Positions 58,410 to 64,000 of a stretch of DNA of 64,000 bases are shown here, piece by piece. Below the pieces are notes generated by a model. It searched no databases. It was not told the DNA's origin and saw only the letters and a program-made list of their open reading frames with translations. Each line of letters opens with the position of its first letter. Positions within the stretch are counted from its first letter, which is position 1. A program made the translations under genes and the position numbers. The DNA comes from Micromonospora sp. NBRC 110009 (GTDB lineage Bacteria > Actinomycetota > Actinomycetes > Mycobacteriales > Micromonosporaceae), in contig NZ_CP130427.1 of the NCBI RefSeq assembly GCF_030518795.1, positions 1,488,001-1,552,000 of the forward strand. Direction: 5' to 3'.

Positions 58410-59435
58410 TCATGACGGGCCGGCGGGTCGGCGGTCGGCGGTCGTGACCGGGGCGTTGGCCTCGCGCCGCTGCTCGGGCAGGCGCACGGCGGAGACCGCG
58501 AGCCGGGACACCCGCCGCCCCTCCAGGGCGAGCACCCGCAGCAGCCAGCCGCCCGGCGGGTCGTCCGGGTCGGGCTCGGCCAGGCCGTCCGGGCCGGAGG
58601 CCACCGGAACCTCGTCGCCGGCGACCGGCAGCCGGCCCAGGGCCGCCATCACGAACCCGCCGACCGTCTCGTACGGCCCGACGGGCAGCGGCACCCCGGT
58701 GCGCTCGGCGAAGTCGGCCAGGTTGAGCCGGCCGTCGACCACGGCGGGCAGGCCGGCGTGCGCCGGGTCGGGTGGGGCGTGGTGCTCGTCGTGGATCTCC
58801 CCGACCAGCTCCTCGACCAGGTCCTCGCAGGTGACGATGCCGGCCGTGCCGCCGTACTCGTCCACCACCACGGCGAGGTGGTGGCCCTCCCGGCGCATCT
58901 CGGTGAGCGCGGCGAGCACCCGCTTGCTGCCCGGGAGCTGTTTCACCTCGCGGGTCAGCTCCCCGACGGTGGCCCACCGGTCGGGGTTCGGGCGGAGCAG
59001 CACGTCCCGCAGGTGGACGAAGCCGACCACGTCGTCGTGGGTGCCGTCGACCACCGGGTAGCGGGTGTGTGTCTCCGTGCGGACCAGCCGTTCCGCCTCG
59101 TCGAGGGTGAGCCCCGCGGAGAGGAACACGACCTCGGTACGCGGCACCATCACCTCGCGGACCAGGCGGGCCCCGGCCACCAGCACCTCGTCGATGATCC
59201 GGCGTTCGTCCGGGTCGAGCACGGTGTTCGCGGCGACCAGGTCGCGCAGCTCGGCCTCGGTGATCCGCTCCCGGCCGGCGGTGGGGCTGGCCCCGAGCAG
59301 GGCGGTGACCAGGCGGGTCGCGCCGTCGGCGGCGCGGACCACCAGCCGGGCGACGGTCCGGGCGACGGGGCCCGGCTCGCGTCGTGGTCGCCCCGGCGGC
59401 CGGCGCCGGAGTCCGGGACCACCTGCCTCCCGCAT
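58410..59435 (-). CDS. CorC/HlyC-type CBS-domain protein lacking the DUF21 membrane domain
   Basis: A 341-residue protein. Two CBS domains (about 90-220) with REVMVPRTEVVFL, ETHTRYPVVDG and HHLAVVVDEYGGTAGIVTCEDL are followed by the CorC/HlyC transporter-associated domain (about 240-320). Typical family members begin with a four-helix DUF21 (CNNM) domain; here only about 50 Arg/Pro-rich residues and one weak hydrophobic stretch precede it. It is divergent from galE. The ATG at 59435 lacks a ribosome binding site; a GTG at 59456 is an alternative. Confidence 0.85.
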   Translation of the reverse strand: MREAGGPGLRRRPPGRPRREPGPVARTVARLVVRAADGATRLVTALLGASPTAGRERITEAELRDLVAANTVLDPDERRIIDEVLVAGARLVREVMVPRTEVVFLSAGLTLDEAERLVRTETHTRYPVVDGTHDDVVGFVHLRDVLLRPNPDRWATVGELTREVKQLPGSKRVLAALTEMRREGHHLAVVVDEYGGTAGIVTCEDLVEELVGEIHDEHHAPPDPAHAGLPAVVDGRLNLADFAERTGVPLPVGPYETVGGFVMAALGRLPVAGDEVPVASGPDGLAEPDPDDPPGGWLLRVLALEGRRVSRLAVSAVRLPEQRREANAPVTTADRRPAGPS

Positions 59436-59610
59436 GAGAAGGATGGTAAACAGCACTCGCCGCCGGGTCGGGGCAATGTTCGTATCTGTTCAATCATGGC
59501 GGATCATGGTGAAATAACGGTGTGTCGCAGGCAGCGGAGGCACAGCCGGCGGCCCTAGGGTGATCGACGGACGGCCGGCGCGGGGCCCGGCCAGGCAGGG
59601 AGGACCCGAC

Positions 59611-60594
59611 GTGAAACTGCTCGTCACCGGCGGCGCCGGCTACATCGGCAGTGTGGTGACCCGGATGCTGCTCGACGACGGCCACGAGGTCACCGTCCTG
59701 GACGACCTGCGCACCGGGCACCGGGCAGCCCTCGCCCCCGAGGCCACCCACGTCGACCTGCCGATCCACGAGGCCGCCCGGGTGCTCACCCCCGACGCCG
59801 GCTTCGACGGCGTGCTGCACTTCGCCGCGCTGATCGCCGCCGGCGAGTCGATGGTCAAGCCGGAGCTCTACTGGCGGACCAACACGATCGGCTCGCTCGC
59901 CCTGCTCGACGCGGTCCGCGCCGCCCGGGTGCCCCGACTGGTCTTCTCCTCCACCGCCGCGGTCTACGGCAACCCCACCCAGGTGCCCATCCCGGAGACC
60001 GCCGTGCAGGCCCCCACCAACACCTACGGGGCGACGAAGCTGGCCGTCGACATGGCGCTCACCTCCGAGGCGGTCGCGCACGACCTGGCCGCCGTCTCGC
60101 TGCGCTACTTCAACGTCGCCGGCGCGTACCTGCACGACGGGCAGGCCATCGGCGAGCGGCACGACCCGGAGACCCATCTCATCCCGCTCGCCCTCGACGT
60201 GGCCGCCGGCCGCCGCGAGAAGCTGCAGCTCTTCGGGGACGACTACCCCACCCCCGACGGCACCTGCGTCCGCGACTACATCCACGTGGCGGACCTCGCC
60301 CGGGCGCACCTGCTGGCGCTCGCCGCCGCCACCCCCGGCCGGCACCGGATCTACAACCTCGGCAACGGCAACGGCTTCACCAACCGGCAGGTGATCGAGG
60401 TGGTCCGCGAGGTCACCGGCCACCCCGTGCCGGTCGAGGTGGCCCCGCGCCGCGAGGGCGACCCCGCCGAGTTGGTCGCCTCCGCCGAGCGGGCCCGCAC
60501 CGAGCTGGGCTGGGTGCCGGCCAAGCCCACCCTCCAGGACATGGTCGCCGACGCCTGGGCGTTCTACCGCGAGCACGTCCTGGGACAGCGGTGA
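59611..60594 (+). CDS. galE: UDP-glucose 4-epimerase
   Basis: Interconverts UDP-galactose and UDP-glucose, 327 residues. The NAD loop TGGAGYIGS (7-15), the catalytic FSSTAAVYG and YGATKLAVD (Tyr/Lys pair), and GTCVRDYIHVADLA are intact. The GTG at 59611 has GGGAGG eight bases upstream. Its stop overlaps the galK start (GTGA), forming a galEK Leloir operon. Confidence 0.95.
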   Translation: MKLLVTGGAGYIGSVVTRMLLDDGHEVTVLDDLRTGHRAALAPEATHVDLPIHEAARVLTPDAGFDGVLHFAALIAAGESMVKPELYWRTNTIGSLALLDAVRAARVPRLVFSSTAAVYGNPTQVPIPETAVQAPTNTYGATKLAVDMALTSEAVAHDLAAVSLRYFNVAGAYLHDGQAIGERHDPETHLIPLALDVAAGRREKLQLFGDDYPTPDGTCVRDYIHVADLARAHLLALAAATPGRHRIYNLGNGNGFTNRQVIEVVREVTGHPVPVEVAPRREGDPAELVASAERARTELGWVPAKPTLQDMVADAWAFYREHVLGQR

Positions 60595-61790
60595 GCGGCC
60601 CCACCGCGCCCGCCGCCACGCCGACCGCGCCGTCGGGCGACCTCGCCGCCCGCGCCACCGCCGGCTTCCAACAGCGGTACGGCGGGGAGCCGGCGGGCCG
60701 CTGGGCGGCTCCCGGCCGGGTCAACCTGATCGGCGAGCACACCGACTACAACGACGGCTTCGTGCTCCCGTTCGCGCTGCCGCTGCGTACCGTGGTCGCC
60801 GCGGCGGCCCGGGAGGACGAACGCTGGACGGTCTGGTCGGAGCTGGACGACGACCCGGTGGAGTTCGGGCCGGCCGAGGCCGACGAGCCCGGCCGGGTCA
60901 CCGGCTGGGCCGCCTACGTGGCCGGGGTGGTCTGGGCGCTGCGGGCCGCCGGCCTCCCGGTGCCCGGCGCCCGGCTCGCCATCGCCTCCGACGTGCCGGT
61001 CGGCTCCGGCCTCTCCTCCTCGGCGGCCGTCGAGGCCGCGGTGCTGGCCGCCCTGGTCGAGCTGGGTGGGCTGGACCTGCCGGCCGAGCGGTGGCCGCGG
61101 CTCGCCCAGCGGGCCGAGAACGACTACGTCGGCGCGCCCACCGGGATCATGGACCAGTCGGCGGTGATCCGGGGCCGCCGGGGCCACGCCCTCTTCCTGG
61201 ACTGCCGCACCGAGCAGGTCGAACAGATCCCGTTCGACCTGGACGCCGCCGGGCTGGCCATGCTCGTGATCGACAGCCGGGCCCCGCACCGGCACGCCGA
61301 CGGCGAGTACGCCGCCCGGCGCAAGACCTGCGAGCGGGCAGCGCAGGCCCTCGGGGTGCCGGCCCTGCGCGACGTGGCCGCCGCCGACCTCGACGCGGCG
61401 CTGGCCGGCCTGCCCGACGACGAGACCCGCCGCCGGGTCCGGCACGTGGTCACCGAGGACCAGCGGGTGCTCGACACGGTGGCGTTGCTGCGGGCCGGCC
61501 GGGTACGCGACATCGGCCCGCTGCTGACCGCCTCGCACGCCTCGATGCGGGACGACTTCGAGATCACCGTGCCGGAGATCGACACGGCGGTGGACGCGGC
61601 CCTGGCCGCCGGGGCGCACGGGGCCCGGATGACCGGCGGCGGTTTCGGCGGGTGCGTGCTGGCGCTGGTCGACGCGGCCGCCGCCGACGCCGTGGCGGCC
61701 GCCGTGACCGCCGCGTACGCCGAGCGTGGCTTCGCCGCCCCCGGCACCGTCACCGTCCTCCCGGCCGGCGGCGCCACCCGCCTCGACTGA
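60591..61790 (+). CDS. galK: Galactokinase
   Basis: Phosphorylates galactose to galactose-1-phosphate, 399 residues. The galactokinase signature GRVNLIGEHTDYNDGFVLP (about 43-61), the GHMP ATP loop VPVGSGLSSSAAVEAAVL and the C-terminal MTGGGFGGCVLALV are present. GTG start overlapping galE stop. galT is not in the window. Confidence 0.95.
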   Translation: MSGPTAPAATPTAPSGDLAARATAGFQQRYGGEPAGRWAAPGRVNLIGEHTDYNDGFVLPFALPLRTVVAAAAREDERWTVWSELDDDPVEFGPAEADEPGRVTGWAAYVAGVVWALRAAGLPVPGARLAIASDVPVGSGLSSSAAVEAAVLAALVELGGLDLPAERWPRLAQRAENDYVGAPTGIMDQSAVIRGRRGHALFLDCRTEQVEQIPFDLDAAGLAMLVIDSRAPHRHADGEYAARRKTCERAAQALGVPALRDVAAADLDAALAGLPDDETRRRVRHVVTEDQRVLDTVALLRAGRVRDIGPLLTASHASMRDDFEITVPEIDTAVDAALAAGAHGARMTGGGFGGCVLALVDAAAADAVAAAVTAAYAERGFAAPGTVTVLPAGGATRLD

Positions 61791-61850
61791 GCCGACCGTC
61801 CGATCCGGACGGTCGGTAGGGTGGGTGGCCGCGACGGAGGGGGAGGCACG

Positions 61851-62969
61851 GTGAGCGACATCGGGGTGGCTGCCCAGCAGCGGGCGCAGGCGCTGATCCA
61901 GGTGGGCCGGCCCGCCGAGGCGGCGCGGCTGCTGCGTGAGGCGCTGGCCGGGCAGCCCGAGCACGCCGGGCTGCTGCTGCAGCTGGCCCGCTGCCATCGC
62001 GAGCTGGGCCAGCTCGCCGAGGCGAACCGGCTGGTGGACCGGGCGCTGGGCCGGAGCGCGGCGCCGCAGCACCTCTACGCGGAGAAGGCCCGCATCTTCC
62101 TCGCCGCCGACGAGCCCCGGTTCGCGGCGGCGGCCGCCCAGCGGGCCCTGGAACTCGCGCCCCGCACCTGGGAACACCACGGCCTCATGGCCGAGTCCCT
62201 GCTCCAGATGGGCAACCCCAACCGGGTGCTGGCCGCCCGGCGGCACGCCGACGACGCCCTGGAACTTGCCCCCGACCACGCCGAACTGCACGTGCTGGAC
62301 GCCCGGCTGCACGCCCGGATGGGCCGGCTCCGCGCGGCCCGGGAGGCCTGCGGCCGGGCCCTCGCCGTCGACCCCGGGTTCGAGCCGGCGCTGCGCGAGC
62401 TGGCGAGGTTCGCCGCGGAGCGGGACCGGACGAGCGCCGCCGCCCGCGGCTTCGGCGACGCCCTCGCCGCGAACCCGGGCGCCAGCTGGAATCTGACCGC
62501 CCACGAGGTGGTCTCCCTGGCGCTGGGCTGGCGACTCTTCGACGTCGCGGCGCTGGCCGCCCTCGCGTACTGGTCGGGGTTCGCGCTCGTCGACCCGGTG
62601 CCCACCGGCGTCCGACCGGTGGTGGCCGCCGTGATGCTGGTGGCCCTCGCCGGCGCGACCTGGCACGCCTGGCGGCGGCAGCCCGACCCGGTACGCCGGC
62701 AGCTGCGCCGCTGGGCCCGCGCCGCGGCGGCGGTGCCCGGGCTGCTGCTCGTGCTGGCGGCGCTCGCCTCGCTGGTGCTCGGCGGCCTGGCCCCGCAGGC
62801 GGACAGCCCGGCGGCCGGGGCCGCGGCCCTGCCGCTGCTCCCGGTCACGGCGGTGCTGGCGGTCCGCCTCTGGCGGCAGCTCCGCCGCCGGGCAGCTCTA
62901 GCCCTGCGCCGCCTCGGCTACGCCGCCTGGGGGCGCCTCGTCGCCCACCGCATCCCGGCCGCCACCTGA
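61851..62969 (+). CDS. TPR-repeat membrane protein
   Basis: A 372-residue protein. Residues about 1-200 contain four to five tetratricopeptide repeats (QALIQVGRPAEAARLLREAL, ARCHRELGQLAEANRLVDRAL, DARLHARMGRLRAAREACGRAL). About 225-345 holds four hydrophobic segments, so the TPR part faces the cytoplasm and the protein is membrane-bound. Partner and function are unknown. GTG start with GGGGAGG five bases upstream. Confidence 0.8.
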   Translation: MSDIGVAAQQRAQALIQVGRPAEAARLLREALAGQPEHAGLLLQLARCHRELGQLAEANRLVDRALGRSAAPQHLYAEKARIFLAADEPRFAAAAAQRALELAPRTWEHHGLMAESLLQMGNPNRVLAARRHADDALELAPDHAELHVLDARLHARMGRLRAAREACGRALAVDPGFEPALRELARFAAERDRTSAAARGFGDALAANPGASWNLTAHEVVSLALGWRLFDVAALAALAYWSGFALVDPVPTGVRPVVAAVMLVALAGATWHAWRRQPDPVRRQLRRWARAAAAVPGLLLVLAALASLVLGGLAPQADSPAAGAAALPLLPVTAVLAVRLWRQLRRRAALALRRLGYAAWGRLVAHRIPAAT

Positions 62970-62994
62970 ACGCCCCCAAGCGGCCTCTCTGACG

Positions 62995-63032
62995 GAGAGA
63001 GTGGCCATCCCCGCCGGAATGGCCACTCTTTC
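62995..63032. terminator. Hairpin between TPR gene and cysN
   Basis: Arms 62995-63008 and 63019-63032 pair with one mismatch; the core AGAGTGGCCAT/ATGGCCACTCT is perfect around a ten-base loop. It lies between convergent genes. Read on the minus strand, it aligns without gaps to the hairpin at 8243-8294. Confidence 0.8.
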
Positions 63033-63057
63033 GGTGAATCAGCGCCCAGACGGCGGC

Positions 63058-64000
63058 TCAGCTCGCTTCGACGATCATGCCGGCGCCGACCGTGCGGTTG
63101 GTGGTCTCGTCGATGATGACGAAGCCGCCGGTGGTGCGGTTGCGGCGGTACTCGTCGGCGAGCAGCGGCAGGGTCGTGCGCAGCCGGACCCGGCCGATCT
63201 CGTTGAGCTTCAGCTCGCCGGCCGACTCGTCCCGGTGCAGCGAGTTGATGTCCAGCCGGTAGTGCAGCCCGCGCACGATCGCCCGCGCCGAGCGGGTGGT
63301 GTGCTTGATCGCGTACTTGCCGCCGACCTGCAGCGGACGGGTCTCGTCCATCCAGCAGACCATCGCCTCGATGTCCTGCGCGACCGCCGGGGCGTTGTTC
63401 GGCCGGCAGATCATGTCGCCCCGGGAGATGTCGATCTCGTCGGTCAGCCGCACCGTCACCGACATCGGCGGGAACGCCTCGGCCACCGGGCCATCGGCCG
63501 TCTCCACCGCGGCGATCCGGCTGGTGAAGCCGGACGGCAGCACCATCACCTCGTCGCCGGGCTTGAGCACGCCCGAGGCCACCTGGCCGGCGTACCCCCG
63601 GTAGTCGGTGACGGTGGTGGACTGCGGGCGGATCACGTACTGCACCGGGAAGCGCACGTCGACCAGGTTGCGGTCGGAGGCGATGTGTACCCGCTCCAGG
63701 TGGTGCAGCAGCGACGGCCCCTCGTACCACGGCATGTTCGCCGAGCGGGAGACGATGTTGTCGCCCTTGAGCGCGGAGACCGGGACGACGGTCAGGTCCG
63801 GCACGTCGAGCTTCGCCGCGAACGCGGTGAACTCGTCGGCGATCCGCTCGAAGACCTCCTCCGACCAGTCGACCAGGTCCATCTTGTTGACGCAGAGGAC
63901 CAGGTGCGGCACCCGCAGCAGCGAGCAGAGGAACGCGTGCCGGCGGGACTGCTCCACCAAGCCCTTGCGGGCGTCCACCAGGATCAACGCCAGGTCGGCG
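63058..64000 (-). CDS. cysN: Sulfate adenylyltransferase subunit 1 (CysN), 5' end outside window
   Basis: GTPase subunit of ATP sulfurylase, which makes adenosine-5'-phosphosulfate in sulfate assimilation; 313 C-terminal residues are visible and the start lies beyond the right edge. LILVDARKGLVEQSRRHAFL, the guanine-specificity VNKMD, MPWYEGPSLLHHLERV, VQYVIRPQ and RGDMICRPNNAPAVA match CysN. No APS kinase domain follows, so this is not a CysNC fusion. cysD is expected just outside the window. Confidence 0.92.
   Translation of the reverse strand, partial: ADLALILVDARKGLVEQSRRHAFLCSLLRVPHLVLCVNKMDLVDWSEEVFERIADEFTAFAAKLDVPDLTVVPVSALKGDNIVSRSANMPWYEGPSLLHHLERVHIASDRNLVDVRFPVQYVIRPQSTTVTDYRGYAGQVASGVLKPGDEVMVLPSGFTSRIAAVETADGPVAEAFPPMSVTVRLTDEIDISRGDMICRPNNAPAVAQDIEAMVCWMDETRPLQVGGKYAIKHTTRSARAIVRGLHYRLDINSLHRDESAGELKLNEIGRVRLRTTLPLLADEYRRNRTTGGFVIIDETTNRTVGAGMIVEAS

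Overview
The window reads as chromosomal DNA of a high-GC actinobacterium, most likely a Micromonosporaceae member (Micromonospora or Salinispora type). This rests on the strong GC bias at third codon positions, frequent GTG/TTG starts, GTGA/ATGA-type gene overlaps, F420-type enzymes, and a 'conservon' signalling operon. No rRNA, tRNA, CRISPR array or intact insertion sequence was found. About 50 protein genes fill nearly all of it; the only gene-free stretch over 300 bases is 1442-1886.

Layout. 1-3470: M20 amidohydrolase (cut by the window edge) and a coenzyme-B12 mutase large subunit. 3679-5712: transmembrane Ser/Thr kinase. 5762-12283: PGM2-type phosphosugar mutase, GPP34 protein, upp, deoC, an aldehyde dehydrogenase and a half-size dehydrogenase-like protein. 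12489-19902: BlaI repressor, M56 protease and cydABDC (cytochrome bd oxidase plus its assembly ABC transporter). 19959-20975: permease-prefix membrane protein and PadR regulator. 21124-30928: an acidic unknown, a protein that looks like a domesticated IS110-type transposase, a ligand-binding lipoprotein, and, on the opposite strand, a conservon (sensor kinase, roadblock, DUF742, GTPase). 31122-35480: P-loop kinase, adenosine deaminase, divergent MarR/F420-oxidoreductase pair, rRNA methyltransferase, DUF4272 protein. 35582-43270 (minus strand): nucleoside importer (BMP lipoprotein, ATPase, two permeases) followed by cdd and deoA. 43529-45631: small membrane proteins and a TetR regulator. 45720-54674: maltodextrin system (MalEFG, two GH13 enzymes, LacI regulator). 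54862-59435: hypothetical, GntR, YihY, 2'-5' RNA ligase-like, trpS, CorC-like CBS protein. 59611-64000: galE-galK, TPR membrane protein, and cysN cut by the right edge.

How the genes work together. A dispersed nucleoside economy is visible: BMP transporter, Cdd, Add, DeoA, a PGM2-type mutase that could act as phosphopentomutase, DeoC, and aldehyde dehydrogenase to consume the acetaldehyde, with Upp recycling uracil. A second module imports and cleaves malto-oligosaccharides under a LacI repressor with repeated CTTGC/GCAAG sites. The respiratory module (cydABDC) sits behind a BlaI/M56 sensor pair with GTAG/CTAC half-sites in both promoters. Several genes, mostly regulators and salvage enzymes, have a TANNNT box 6-8 bases before the start codon and no ribosome binding site, which suggests leaderless mRNAs. 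The most unusual observations are the transposase-derived protein that carries the same C-terminal module as the conservon kinase, a palindromic element inserted in frame in a GH13 enzyme, and two dispersed intergenic hairpins related by compensatory base changes.
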